This document shows, in pieces, positions 10,293 through 19,040 of a stretch of 64,000 bases of DNA. A model generated the notes under the pieces. It ran no database searches. It saw only the letters and a list, made by a program, of their open reading frames with translations, and was not told the DNA's origin. The stretch comes from Paramicrobacterium humi (GTDB lineage: Bacteria > Actinomycetota > Actinomycetes > Actinomycetales > Microbacteriaceae), in the NCBI RefSeq assembly GCF_900105715.1, contig NZ_FNRY01000001.1, forward strand, positions 2,790,001 through 2,854,000, in the 5' to 3' direction. Position 1 is the first letter of the stretch; every line of letters starts with the position of its first letter. Position numbers and translations under genes: made by a program.

Positions 10293-10298
10293 TAGGAT
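10293..10298 (+). promoter_or_regulatory. -10 hexamer TAGGAT of dnaG (leaderless spacing)
   Basis: TAGGAT ends 6 nt before the dnaG ATG, so the transcript probably begins at or next to the start codon. No ribosome site is present. Confidence 0.5.
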
Positions 10299-10304
10299 AG
10301 GGCC

Positions 10305-12149
10305 ATGGCCGGCCGCATTCGACAGGGAGACATCGAAGAGGTCAAGTCGCGCACGAACATCGCCGACATCGTCGGCGAATACGTGACTCTGAAGTCCGCG
10401 GGGATCGGCTCGATGAAGGGGCTGTGCCCTTTCCACGACGAGCGCACCCCGAGCTTCCATGTGCGGCCGCAGGTGGGGTTCTACCACTGCTTCGGCTGCG
10501 GCGAGTCCGGAGACGTCATCTCCTTCCTGCAGAAGATGGATCACGTCAGCTTCGCCGAAGCGATCGAGCGGCTCGCGCAGCGCATCGGCTTCGAGCTGCA
10601 CTACGAAGACGGCTCGGGCCCCGGCGTTGATCACGGTCGGCGAGCACGGCTGCTCGCGGCCAACAAGGCGGCGGAGGAGTACTTCCAGAAGCAGCTGCTG
10701 TCCCCGGGCGCCGACATCGGTCGCCGGTTCCTCGGCGAACGCGGTTTCGACCCGCAGGCCGCGCAGCGCTTCGGCGTCGGCTTCGCCCCGAAGAGCTGGG
10801 ACGGCCTCTTCAAGCACCTCAGTGGCCTCGGCTACAGCCGCGATGAGCTCGTGACCGCCGGACTGCTCTCGCAAGGCGATCGCGGCGTGTACGACCGTTT
10901 TCGCGGACGCCTGATCTGGCCCATCCGCGACGTCACGGGGCAAACCGTCGGGTTCGGTGCGCGGCGCCTGCTCGACGACGACAAGGGCCCCAAGTACCTC
11001 AACACCCCGGAGACGCCCGTCTACCACAAGGCGCAAGTGCTGTACGGCCTCGATCTGGCGAAGCGGGACATCTCGCGCGGCCACCAGGTCGTCGTCGTCG
11101 AGGGCTACACCGACGTCATGGCCTGTCACCTCGCCGGCATCACCACGGCCGTCGCCACGTGCGGAACGTCCTTCGGCGTCGACCACATCAAGGTCATCCG
11201 GCGCATCATGGGCGATGATTCACGCAACGGCGAGGTCGTCTTCACGTTCGACCCCGACGCGGCCGGCCAGAAGGCGGCGCTGCGGGCGTTCACCGAGGAG
11301 AAGCGCTTCGCCGCGCAGACGTACGTGGCCGTCGCTCCCGCCGGGCTCGACCCGTGCGATCTGAGGCTCAAGCGAGGGGATGCCGCCGTCCGGCGCCTGC
11401 TCGAGACGAAGGAGCCGATGTTCGAGTTCGTGATCAAGCAGACGCTCTCGAACTTCAACCTCGACACCGTCGAGGGGCGCGTCGGCGCCCTCAGGGCTGC
11501 GGCTCCCATCGTCGCCGACATCAGGGACGCGTCGCTCCGTCCCGGCTACACGCGCGTTCTCGCGCGGCAGCTCGGTGTCGACCTCGCCGACGTGCAGCGC
11601 GCTGTTCGCCACGCCGTTGGCGGTCGTCCGGAGCAGCCGCATCAGGCGGCATCCGCAGCGCCGGTCCCCGAACGTCCGGTCGGCATCGCGGACCTGCCGC
11701 GCGACCCGTCGACGCGGCTCGAAAAGGACGCGCTCATGGCGATACTGCAGCACCCGGGGACGATCGGCGCGGAGCTCATCGGCGCCGCCGTGCATGCCGC
11801 GTTCACCAACCACTCCCTCTCGGTCGTCCGCGACGCGATCGCTTCGCAAATGGACGCTCTCGGCTCGCCCGAGTGGTTCGCACGACTCGGTGAGGACACT
11901 CCGGAGCCCTATCGCGACCTGCTGCACCAGCTCGCTGTCGCGCCATTGCCGGAGCGCGGCGAGGCGGAGCTCGCACTGTATGTCACCGACATCACCGTGT
12001 CCCTCATCGGCCGGGACATGCTGCGCCGCAAAGCGGAGCTCCTCGGCGCGCTTCAGCGGCACGATCCCTCCGACGTCGAGGGCTCGCGCAGCATCCAGCG
12101 CCAGCTCGTGCAGCTCGAGTCCGAGCGACGTCGACTTCGCGCGGGCTGA
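10305..12149 (+). CDS. dnaG: DNA primase
   Basis: A 614-residue primase that makes RNA primers at the fork. The N-terminal CHC2 zinc finger uses C41, H44, C62 and C65 (CPFHDERTPSFH, HCFGCGESGD). The RNA-polymerase core includes ERGFDPQAAQRFGVGFAP. The Toprim motifs are VVVEGYTDVMA and FTFDPDAAGQKAALRAF. A C-terminal helicase-interaction domain follows a linker rich in Pro, Ala and Gln (about residues 445-470). Length and order are those of bacterial DnaG. Confidence 0.97.
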   Translation: MAGRIRQGDIEEVKSRTNIADIVGEYVTLKSAGIGSMKGLCPFHDERTPSFHVRPQVGFYHCFGCGESGDVISFLQKMDHVSFAEAIERLAQRIGFELHYEDGSGPGVDHGRRARLLAANKAAEEYFQKQLLSPGADIGRRFLGERGFDPQAAQRFGVGFAPKSWDGLFKHLSGLGYSRDELVTAGLLSQGDRGVYDRFRGRLIWPIRDVTGQTVGFGARRLLDDDKGPKYLNTPETPVYHKAQVLYGLDLAKRDISRGHQVVVVEGYTDVMACHLAGITTAVATCGTSFGVDHIKVIRRIMGDDSRNGEVVFTFDPDAAGQKAALRAFTEEKRFAAQTYVAVAPAGLDPCDLRLKRGDAAVRRLLETKEPMFEFVIKQTLSNFNLDTVEGRVGALRAAAPIVADIRDASLRPGYTRVLARQLGVDLADVQRAVRHAVGGRPEQPHQAASAAPVPERPVGIADLPRDPSTRLEKDALMAILQHPGTIGAELIGAAVHAAFTNHSLSVVRDAIASQMDALGSPEWFARLGEDTPEPYRDLLHQLAVAPLPERGEAELALYVTDITVSLIGRDMLRRKAELLGALQRHDPSDVEGSRSIQRQLVQLESERRRLRAG

Positions 12150-12184
12150 CGCCCTGGCCCCCGTCATGGGGCAAGATGGAATCC

Positions 12185-13015
12185 ATGAAGTCTGAGCCTG
12201 ACGATGCGCCGGTGCTGTCGGCATTGGACCTCAGCGTGACCTACCCCGCTCACGGCGCGAGCCCGGCACATCGCGCGCTCGACGGCGTCACGCTCACTGT
12301 CGGGCGCGGTGAGATCATCGGCGTCATTGGCGAAGCGGGGTCCGGCAAGTCCACGCTCGCCCGCGTGCTGTCCACCGAGTTCAAGTCCGGCCGCGTCCTG
12401 CAGCTGCGTCCGGAGATCACCGGGGGAAACGCCATCGCCCTCGGCACGCGCCTGCGCGGGCGCGTCGGAAAGCGCCGCCTCGCCGAGCTACAGTTCCGCA
12501 TCGCCTACCTGCCTCAGGATGCCGCCATGCAACTGCCCGCCGAGCTGACAGTCGCCGAGAGCGTGGCCATGCCGATCCTCGAACGCGACCCCAAGTTCGA
12601 CCGCCGCACGCTTGAACAGCATGTTGCGTCGCTGCTCGATGCCGTTCACCTGCCTTTCACCGTCATGGGCGCGTACCCGTTCGAACTCTCGAGCGGACAG
12701 CGGCAGCGCGTCGCGATCGCGCGCGCCCTCGTGCTCGGCCCGACGGTGCTCATCGCCGACGAGCCAACGACGGGCATCGACGTGCCGACCCGGGTCGCGC
12801 TGCACGAGCTGCTGCGCAACCTCCGCGATGAGCGCGGACTCGCCGCGGTGCTCATCAGCCATGACTTTGCGATGCTCCGCCACGTCACCTCCCGCGTGGC
12901 GGCGCTGCACCGTGGAGCGCTTGTCGGTTTCGATGACATCGACACGCTGTTGAGCAATCGGGATCATCCCTACCTCGCCGCGCTCCGTGAGAACGAACCC
13001 GGCGGCACCGCCTGA
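12185..13015 (+). CDS. ABC transporter ATP-binding protein (Opp/Dpp-type), orphan
   Basis: A 276-residue nucleotide-binding subunit. Walker A is GEAGSGKST at 49-57, the signature LSSGQRQRVAIARAL and Walker B VLIADEPTTGID follow, and the switch His is in LISHDF. The overall pattern resembles the peptide/nickel (OppD/DppD) branch. No permease or substrate-binding gene is adjacent: dnaG precedes it and a tRNA follows. CAAGAT at 12172-12177 lies 7 nt before ATG 12185, favouring that start over the in-frame ATG at 12176. The cargo and partner are unknown. Confidence 0.85.
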   Translation: MKSEPDDAPVLSALDLSVTYPAHGASPAHRALDGVTLTVGRGEIIGVIGEAGSGKSTLARVLSTEFKSGRVLQLRPEITGGNAIALGTRLRGRVGKRRLAELQFRIAYLPQDAAMQLPAELTVAESVAMPILERDPKFDRRTLEQHVASLLDAVHLPFTVMGAYPFELSSGQRQRVAIARALVLGPTVLIADEPTTGIDVPTRVALHELLRNLRDERGLAAVLISHDFAMLRHVTSRVAALHRGALVGFDDIDTLLSNRDHPYLAALRENEPGGTA

Positions 13016-13044
13016 CGGCGAAACGCCCGAGCGAACGCCCCGAT

Positions 13045-13073
13045 TTGCAGTAGCCGCGGCCTCGTCTGATAAA
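13045..13073 (+). promoter_or_regulatory. promoter of tRNA-Asn
   Basis: TTGCAG (13045-13050) and GATAAA (13068-13073) are 17 bp apart, the ideal housekeeping sigma-factor spacing. The transcription start would be near 13080, about 17 nt before the tRNA. Confidence 0.6.
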
Positions 13074-13096
13074 GTAACTACGCTGTTCCACAGTGA

Positions 13097-13169
13097 TCCT
13101 CGATAGCTCAATTGGCAGAGCAGCCGGCTGTTAACCGGCAGGTTGTTGGTTCGAGTCCAACTCGAGGAG
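13097..13169 (+). tRNA. tRNA-Asn (GTT anticodon)
   Basis: A complete cloverleaf of 73 nt. The acceptor stem pairs TCCTCGA with TCGAGGA, the D-arm stem is GCTC/GAGC, the anticodon stem GCCGG/CCGGC carries the loop CTGTTAA with anticodon GTT at 13130-13132, and the T-arm is GTTGG-TTCGAGT-CCAAC. The discriminator is G. The CCA end is not encoded. A rho-independent terminator follows. Confidence 0.97.
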
Positions 13170-13173
13170 CGCG

Positions 13174-13203
13174 AAGGCCCGGATTCCGATCCGGGCCTTT
13201 TTC
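13174..13203 (+). terminator. rho-independent terminator after tRNA-Asn
   Basis: AAGGCCCGGAT (13174-13184) pairs perfectly with ATCCGGGCCTT (13189-13199) around a TCCG loop, followed by a T run to 13202. On the opposite strand it may also end def transcripts. Confidence 0.9.
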
Positions 13204-13216
13204 GTCCGTGCGGGGA

Positions 13217-13783
13217 TCAGCCTTCGAGGTGCTCCTCGCCGGGCAGCCAGCTGTTGCCCGGCACGCCCCAGCCGCGCTTCCGGATGATGCGCAGAAGCAC
13301 GCGGTCGTAAGCCGAATCGACTCTGTCGATGTAGAGCGTGCCGTCCAGGTGGTCGAACTCGTGCTGAAGAATCCGCGCGCGCCAGCCTTCGGCGCGGATC
13401 TCGACGGGCTTGCCGTCGAGATCGACGCCGCGCGCGACCGCCCGCTCACCACGCCGCAGCGGGAAACGCTCACCCGGGAAGGACAGGCAGCCTTCGGATT
13501 CCTCGTTCTCGTCCGGCACCCCGGCGGGCGGGGGAGTGATGAACAGCTCGGGATTGATGATGACTCCGCGCCACGGCGAGCCATCATCGTCTCTGTAGCT
13601 GTAGACGAAGACGCGCTTTCCCACGCCGACCTGCGGGGCGGCGAGTCCCACTCCGGGCGCGTGATCCATCGTCTCGAACATGTCCTCGACAAGCGTTCGA
13701 AGAGCGTCATCGAACTCTGTGACGGGCTGGGCGGGTTCGTGCAGGACCGGGTCGCCTTGAATGCGAATCGGAAGTATGGCCAT
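13217..13783 (-). CDS. def: peptide deformylase
   Basis: A 188-residue metalloenzyme that removes the formyl group from nascent proteins. The three motifs are intact: GVGLAAPQVG, EGCLSFPG (metal Cys) and QHEFDHLDG (two metal His plus catalytic Glu). On the minus strand TAGGGT (13795-13790) ends 6 nt before the ATG, so the message is probably leaderless. Its promoter is back to back with that of the DMT gene within 42 nt. Confidence 0.96.
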   Translation of the reverse strand: MAILPIRIQGDPVLHEPAQPVTEFDDALRTLVEDMFETMDHAPGVGLAAPQVGVGKRVFVYSYRDDDGSPWRGVIINPELFITPPPAGVPDENEESEGCLSFPGERFPLRRGERAVARGVDLDGKPVEIRAEGWRARILQHEFDHLDGTLYIDRVDSAYDRVLLRIIRKRGWGVPGNSWLPGEEHLEG

Positions 13784-13825
13784 GCGTTAACCCTATCCAG
13801 GGGTGCTCGCCTGTAGTCTCGGATC

Positions 13826-14752
13826 GTGATGTTCCCGCTCGACGACCTGTCTGGCCTGACCGATCAGTTCACGCAGGATCCGGCGCGGCTGATCGGCATT
13901 CCGTTCGCGCTCGTCGGTGCCGTGCTGATGTCTCTCGGCGCCCAGTTTCAGCACCGCGGCGTCGTTAAAGTCGAGCAGAACAGCGGGCGCAATGCGAGCA
14001 GCGGACTGAACGTCGCGCAGCTCAAGGCGCTGCTCTCGCGGCCCTCCTGGGTGATCGGCACGATCATGCTCGCCCTCGCGATCGTCTTCCAGCTTTCGGC
14101 GCTCAACTTCTCACCGCTCATCCTCGTGCAGCCCCTCGGGGCGATCGCGCTCGTGATCACGTCGATCCTCAATGCGCGAATCGCGAACATCACGCTCAAC
14201 CGGAAGTCGATAATCGCGATCGGCGCGTGCGTCGGAGGCATAGCGCTGTTCGTGACAACGGCGGCCATCGTCGGAATCGACCGTCCCGTCAGCACGAGCG
14301 CCCTCATCACGATCCTCATCGCCATGGCCGGCGTGCTCATCGCGTTCGCGACGGCCTTCCTCCTCGCCCGAACGAAGGCGCGTGCGATCTTCTACATCAT
14401 CGCCGCGGGCGCGATCTACGGCTTCGTCGCGACGCTCGCGAAAGTCATCATCAGTCGCATCCAGCACGGCAACGTGGACTGGCTCACGATCGTGTGCGCG
14501 GTCGCACTGATCGCCGGGACCGTGCTCGGCGCGTACTTCGTGCAGAACGCGTACGCCTCGGGCCCGCCGGACCTCGTGATCGCCGGCCTCACCGTCATCG
14601 ACCCGATGGTCGCGGTCTGCATCGGCATCGTTGTGCTGCAGGAAGCCGCGGGCGCGCCGCTCTGGGCTGTTCTCGCGTTCGTCGCAGCCGGGCTCATCTC
14701 CGTGTGGGGCGTGTTCCAGCTCGCGCGACACCACCCGCAAGCCAAGGTGTGA
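13826..14752 (+). CDS. DMT-type (EamA/NIPA-like) membrane transporter
   Basis: A 308-residue integral membrane protein with about nine hydrophobic helices (for example LIGIPFALVGAVLMSLGAQF, SIIAIGACVGGIALFVTTAAIV and PLWAVLAFVAAGLISVWGVF). The motif PLILVQPLGAIALVITSILNARI resembles the conserved core of DMT/NIPA-like carriers. The GTG start is favoured by TAGTCT at 13814-13819, 6 nt upstream. The substrate is unknown; a Mg2+ or small-metabolite role would be a guess. It is a single gene between divergent def and the glycosyltransferase. Confidence 0.8.
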   Translation: MMFPLDDLSGLTDQFTQDPARLIGIPFALVGAVLMSLGAQFQHRGVVKVEQNSGRNASSGLNVAQLKALLSRPSWVIGTIMLALAIVFQLSALNFSPLILVQPLGAIALVITSILNARIANITLNRKSIIAIGACVGGIALFVTTAAIVGIDRPVSTSALITILIAMAGVLIAFATAFLLARTKARAIFYIIAAGAIYGFVATLAKVIISRIQHGNVDWLTIVCAVALIAGTVLGAYFVQNAYASGPPDLVIAGLTVIDPMVAVCIGIVVLQEAAGAPLWAVLAFVAAGLISVWGVFQLARHHPQAKV

Positions 14753-14801
14753 GCATTTCGAGACACGAAGCGTCAGAGCCGTCCAGCACGGTCACGGCCA
14801 T

Positions 14802-14807
14802 TACAAT
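14802..14807 (+). promoter_or_regulatory. -10 element TACAAT upstream of the GT4 gene
   Basis: A near-consensus -10. Transcription would start near 14814, leaving an ~80-nt 5' UTR that carries GGAGGAAG before the TTG start at 14894. Confidence 0.45.
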
Positions 14808-14893
14808 TGGGGAGTCCGCGCCGAGACTCTGCGCGCGGACGCCACAAGACCACGCGAGAACCCGCGGGGCCGAGCCGGAGGAAGACCGCCCAC

Positions 14894-16144
14894 TTGTCTG
14901 AGCCAGAGAAGAACGACGCGACACTACCGGCACCGAAGCCGCTCAAGGTGCTGATCGCCGCCGACACCTTCGCGCCCGACGTGAACGGCGCCGCCCGCTT
15001 CGCGGAGCGGCTCGCCGCAGGGCTCGTCGAGCGCGGGCACGAAGTGCACGTTGTCGCCCCCGCAGCCTCCCGTCGACACGGAACCTGGACGGAGACCCAC
15101 GAGGGCGAGCGCATGACCGTGCACCGCCTCTACAGCTGGCGCTGGTACCCGCACGACTGGCTGCGTTTCGCACTGCCATGGCGTTCGCGCCGAAACGCCG
15201 CCCGCATCCTTGACCGGGTGAAGCCGGACGTCGTGCACTCGCAGTCGTTCCTCGTGGTGGGGCGCGGAATGACCATCGAGGCCGCCAAGCGCGGCATCCG
15301 CGTCATCGCCACCAACCACCTCATGCCGGAGAACATGCTCGAGTTCTCGCTCCTGCCGAAGTTCGTGCAGCACATCGCGGTCGGCCTCATGTGGAAGGAC
15401 GCGAAGCAGATCCTCAGCATGGCGAGCGCCGTCACGACGCCGACACGCCGCGCGGCCGATTTCCTCGAGAAGGCGACCGGACGCAGCGATGTGCACGCGA
15501 TCTCGTGCGGCATCGACGCGTCCATGTACACGCCGGACTTCTCGCCGCGCACCGAGAACCGGATAATCTTCGTCGGGCGCATCACGGGCGAGAAGCAGAT
15601 CGACGTCTTGATCCGAGCATTCGCCCAGATCGACTCGTCGCTCGACGCGCGTCTTGAGATCATCGGCGGCGGCGACCAGAAGCGCAATCTCGAGCACCTC
15701 GCGGAGCAGCTCGGGCTCGCCGACCGAGTCACGTTCACCGGGTACGTCACCGACGAGCAGCTGCGCGCCGCCTACGCGCGCGCGACAGTGCTCGCCATGC
15801 CGTCGATCGCGGAACTGCAGAGCATCGTCACGATGGAGGCGATGGCCTCCGCCCTTCCCGTAGTCGCCGCGAACGCCATGGCGCTGCCGCACCTCGTGCA
15901 CGACGGCGCGAACGGCTACTTGTTCACCCCCGGCGACGAGAACGAACTCGCCGCACGACTCACCGACGTGCTCACCGCCGACGCGGAGTCGCTGAGGGCC
16001 ATGAAGCAGGCGTCCCTCGACCTCATCAGGCCCCACGACATCCAGAACACGCTCTCGACCTTCGAGAGCCTGTATCGTGGTGAGGCGGTGACTGATCCGG
16101 TCACCGACGTGTCGTCGCGTCAAGACGGCACTCTGGGGCGTTAG
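14894..16144 (+). CDS. family 4 glycosyltransferase (GT-B fold)
   Basis: A 416-residue retaining-type glycosyltransferase. The N-terminal Rossmann domain starts VLIAADTFAPDVNGAARFAERLAAGLVERGHEVHVVAP, and the C-terminal nucleotide-sugar domain holds FVGRITGEKQIDVLIRAF and the E-x7-E region in ELQSIVTMEAMASALPVVAANAMALPHL. The pattern resembles mannosyl- or glucosyltransferases making glycolipids. TTG 14894 is preferred because GGAGGAAG lies at 14877-14884. The last ten bases lie inside the downstream tRNA gene, so stop codon and acceptor stem share sequence. The acceptor is unknown. Confidence 0.87.
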   Translation: MSEPEKNDATLPAPKPLKVLIAADTFAPDVNGAARFAERLAAGLVERGHEVHVVAPAASRRHGTWTETHEGERMTVHRLYSWRWYPHDWLRFALPWRSRRNAARILDRVKPDVVHSQSFLVVGRGMTIEAAKRGIRVIATNHLMPENMLEFSLLPKFVQHIAVGLMWKDAKQILSMASAVTTPTRRAADFLEKATGRSDVHAISCGIDASMYTPDFSPRTENRIIFVGRITGEKQIDVLIRAFAQIDSSLDARLEIIGGGDQKRNLEHLAEQLGLADRVTFTGYVTDEQLRAAYARATVLAMPSIAELQSIVTMEAMASALPVVAANAMALPHLVHDGANGYLFTPGDENELAARLTDVLTADAESLRAMKQASLDLIRPHDIQNTLSTFESLYRGEAVTDPVTDVSSRQDGTLGR

Positions 16145-16208
16145 CTCAGCTGGTTAGAGCAGCGGACTCATAATCCGTCGGTCGCGGGTTCAAGCCCCGC
16201 ACGCCCCA
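16135..16208 (+). tRNA. tRNA with CAT anticodon (tRNA-Met, or more likely lysidine-type tRNA-Ile2)
   Basis: A complete 74-nt cloverleaf: acceptor GGGGCGT/ACGCCCC, D-arm GCTC/GAGC, anticodon stem GCGGA/TCCGT with loop CTCATAA (CAT at 16169-16171), T-arm GCGGG/CCCGC, discriminator A. It is not an initiator, since the 1-72 pair is G-C and the anticodon stem lacks the three G-C pairs. The anticodon arm, with a G-U pair at 27-43, and the variable loop resemble E. coli ileX, a lysidine-modified Ile tRNA, more than elongator Met. The gene begins inside the last codons of the glycosyltransferase. Confidence 0.9.
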
Positions 16209-16217
16209 CGCACGAAC

Positions 16218-16253
16218 ACCCCGTCGGGAGCCCAGCGCTCCCGACGGGGTTCC
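16218..16253 (+). terminator. terminator after the CAT tRNA
   Basis: A perfect 14-bp stem ACCCCGTCGGGAGC (16218-16231) with GCTCCCGACGGGGT (16237-16250) and a 5-nt loop, followed only by TCCT. Confidence 0.8.
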
Positions 16254-16367
16254 TGTCTGCAGCTCCTGCTGGAGTGTCGCGTCGTTCAGGCGGAGTTCGC
16301 GCTCTTCTCGACGGCGGAGGAGCAAAGCCACAGCACACGCAAAGGAAGCCCGCATAGTCTCAGTCGC

Positions 16368-17849
16368 GTGTCATTAGCACCAGCGCGACTTCCTCGGGGG
16401 CGACAGTTCGCACTGACCTGGGGGATTCCGGATGATTTCGGCGGCATGACGGCCGCCATGCTGCACCGCTCGCGCGCCTTCGTGACCGAAGCGGGCGCCG
16501 ACGTCACGGTGCTCACGCTCGACGATCGGCCCGACTACGCGGTGCTCGAGGACCGGTTGCGCGCCGACGGCACCATCGTCGACGGCATTCGCATTCTCAA
16601 TCTGTGGGACTGGCTCAGTGAAGCCCACGTCCGCCACGCCGCGCGGCACGTTCCCGCCGCTACGGCGCTCGAGGACGACGAGTCCGACGCGGTGCGCACA
16701 CACGACGGCGTCACGCGCAGCCGGACGCGCACGAGCGACGGCCGCACGGTCGCGGTCGATCGCTTCCGCCCGGACGGCTCCCTTCTGCTGACCGACCGTC
16801 AGGAGAACGGGGACCGGCACCTGGTGCTGTACGGCCGAGACGGCGAGCCGGTGCGTTTCTGGAAGAGCACGTGGGCGCTGTATCGCTACTGGCTCGACCA
16901 GCTCACCGCCAGCCGTCGCAGCTTCCTCGTCGTCGACTCGAAGACCGCCGCTCGCTTCGTGCACAGCTATCGGCGTGAGCACGTGGTCACGCTGCACGTG
17001 CTGCACGGCTCGCATCGCCGTCGCGGCTCCGCGCAGTCGGTGAGCGACTCGCGACGGGAGACGTTCGAGCATGCGGGCGACTATGACGCGATCGTGACCC
17101 TCACCCGGCGTCAGGCCGACGACTATCTCGCGGACGGCGCATCACCGAAAGCGCTCTTCGTGGTCCCCAACGGCCGGGCGGAGCGCGAGACGACTTCGAA
17201 GACGGCGCACGTGAGAGGACGCGGCGTCATGCTCGCCTCCCTCACGAAGCGAAAGCGCATCACGCACGCTATCGACGCCCTTGCGCTCGTCCGCCGCGGC
17301 GGCGCCGATGTGACGCTCGACCTTTTCGGGGAGGGACCCGAGCACGAGGCCCTCGCACAACGCATCGTCGATCGTGAGCTGACGGATACCGTCCGGCTCC
17401 GCGGCTTCGAGCGGGACGCGGACGTGCACTTCGCCGACGCGGACTTCACGCTGCTCACCTCGACCTCGGAGGGCCTTCCGCTCGTACTCGCCGAGAGCAT
17501 GGCGGCCGGCTGCATCCCGATCGCGTACGACATCTGCTACGGGCCCGCCGACATCATCCAGAACGGGCGCAACGGGTTCCTCGTGCCCGAGGGCGACATC
17601 GAGCAGCTCGCGGAACGCATCACTCAACTGCAGCGCATGCCGCCGCGCGCTGTGAGCGAGTTGCGCCGCCGGGCTCGCGCCACGGCGCGCCGCTTCGGCG
17701 ATGCCGCCGTGACGCGTCGCTGGGGACGCGCGATGGAGCTCGCCCTCGAAGGCAAGCGCGAGAGCGACGCCGGCGAGTCCGCCATGCTGCGGCTGCGCCA
17801 TCGGGCCGGCCGGTTCAAGCGTCGCGTGCAGCGCGTGCTCGGCGCTTGA
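16368..17849 (+). CDS. TagE/Gtf1-like glycosyltransferase (GT4-type C domain)
   Basis: A 493-residue protein. Residues 1-250 form a long variable N-terminal domain with GIPDDFGGMTAAMLHRS and many charged strands. The C-terminal GT-B domain has LFGEGPEHEALA, LLTSTSEGLPLVLAESMAAGCIPIAYDICYGPADII and NGRNGFLVPEGD, the pattern of poly(glycerol-phosphate) glucosyltransferases. The tail is very basic (HRAGRFKRRVQRVLGA). The GTG start follows TAGTCT at 16355-16360 with 7 nt between. It is convergent with the acyltransferase, one base apart. Decoration of a wall polymer is plausible but unproven. Confidence 0.8.
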   Translation: MSLAPARLPRGRQFALTWGIPDDFGGMTAAMLHRSRAFVTEAGADVTVLTLDDRPDYAVLEDRLRADGTIVDGIRILNLWDWLSEAHVRHAARHVPAATALEDDESDAVRTHDGVTRSRTRTSDGRTVAVDRFRPDGSLLLTDRQENGDRHLVLYGRDGEPVRFWKSTWALYRYWLDQLTASRRSFLVVDSKTAARFVHSYRREHVVTLHVLHGSHRRRGSAQSVSDSRRETFEHAGDYDAIVTLTRRQADDYLADGASPKALFVVPNGRAERETTSKTAHVRGRGVMLASLTKRKRITHAIDALALVRRGGADVTLDLFGEGPEHEALAQRIVDRELTDTVRLRGFERDADVHFADADFTLLTSTSEGLPLVLAESMAAGCIPIAYDICYGPADIIQNGRNGFLVPEGDIEQLAERITQLQRMPPRAVSELRRRARATARRFGDAAVTRRWGRAMELALEGKRESDAGESAMLRLRHRAGRFKRRVQRVLGA

Positions 17850-17850
17850 G

Positions 17851-18972
17851 TCAGCCGGCGAGAGCCCGGCGGCGCGTTGTTGTCCGTTCGGCGACCCAGA
17901 TGCCGACACGGCGGCTCGCCCGCTGCGTCGGCGCCTCGACCCAGCGGTAGAACCCGGCCGCTACCGCCACGCTGAGCGGGACTCCGACGAGTCCGACTGC
18001 CCACCAGTACTCGGCGCCGAAGAGGTAGCCGAGCGTGCCGAGGATCGGGGCGTGCACGAGGTACAGGCTGAATGACACCTTGCCGAGCCACTGCACCGGG
18101 CGGCGCTCCAGCCGCTCCCGAAGTGCGGGCCAGGCAATGGCGATGACGATGATGAGCGCCGCTCCGATGCCGGCGAGACCCCACAGGATGCTGTTGGCGA
18201 GCGTTCCCGGTTCGAACACGGGCCGTGCGAGCCAGCTGCCCACCATGAGCAGACACGCGAGCGCTGCCGTCGCCGCCCACAGCCGGGGGCGCGCTCGGCG
18301 CGCAGCCCATGTCGTGAGTCGCTCGAGGTGTACGGCGATGAGCGTTCCGAACATGAACACGGGCAGATAGACGAGGGCGTCGATCTCGATGACCCGGCCG
18401 AGAACGGTCAGGAAGCCGCACGCGACGGCGAGAATGACGGCGTGTTTGCGCAGCAGCACCGCGAGGCCCACGAACGCGGGCAGGCACAGCGAGAAGATCA
18501 CTTCCCATCGCAGTGACCAGAGCACGTTGTTGATGTCATACGAGATCCGGAACAGGGAGGCTTCGCTGAAGAATCCCGCCGGGGTGACCGTGTGTGCCTG
18601 AGCGTTCTGCAGCCACGAGCCGTCCGGAGCTGTGGCGGGGTCGCGCGCGAACAGGAAGATCAACGCCGTCGCGAAGAGCAAGGAGGCGATCACCGGAAGG
18701 TACAGGCGAAGAACACGGTGCGGATAGTAGCCGCGCCACGAGAAAGAATCCTTGAGAGCAGGGAGTGCGACGACGAGTCCGGAGAGGACGAAGAACACGA
18801 GCACCGACTCCGTGCCGACCAGGAGGAGTTTCACGGGGCTCTGCGTGAGCCACGCCCAGCCAACCGGATCGATGTAGGGCCGGCACACCAGGCTGACGTG
18901 GTAGACCATCACGACGAGCGAGGCGACGCCTCTCACGCCGTCGAGACTGTGGATTCTCCCCCTGCTCGCCAT
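17851..18972 (-). CDS. acyltransferase family 3 membrane protein
   Basis: A 373-residue polytopic protein with about ten transmembrane helices. The N-terminus RIHSLDGVRGVASLVVMVYHVS carries the conserved RxxDGxRGxA and His of the Acyl_transf_3 (OafA/NodX-like) family, which O-acylates glycans at the outer membrane face. Conserved segments FFVLSGLVVALP and VSFSLYLVHAPI are present. The ATG at 18972 has TAGCGT on the same strand 7 nt upstream (18985-18980), so I prefer it to the GTG three codons earlier. The gene tail to tail with it is a glycosyltransferase, suggesting envelope glycan work. Confidence 0.88.
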   Translation of the reverse strand: MASRGRIHSLDGVRGVASLVVMVYHVSLVCRPYIDPVGWAWLTQSPVKLLLVGTESVLVFFVLSGLVVALPALKDSFSWRGYYPHRVLRLYLPVIASLLFATALIFLFARDPATAPDGSWLQNAQAHTVTPAGFFSEASLFRISYDINNVLWSLRWEVIFSLCLPAFVGLAVLLRKHAVILAVACGFLTVLGRVIEIDALVYLPVFMFGTLIAVHLERLTTWAARRARPRLWAATAALACLLMVGSWLARPVFEPGTLANSILWGLAGIGAALIIVIAIAWPALRERLERRPVQWLGKVSFSLYLVHAPILGTLGYLFGAEYWWAVGLVGVPLSVAVAAGFYRWVEAPTQRASRRVGIWVAERTTTRRRALAG

Positions 18973-19040
18973 TGTTCCCACGCTACGAGGGCGCTCTGGG
19001 CGTCACCTGCATAGCGCCTGTGGTCGCAGTCAGGATGCCG

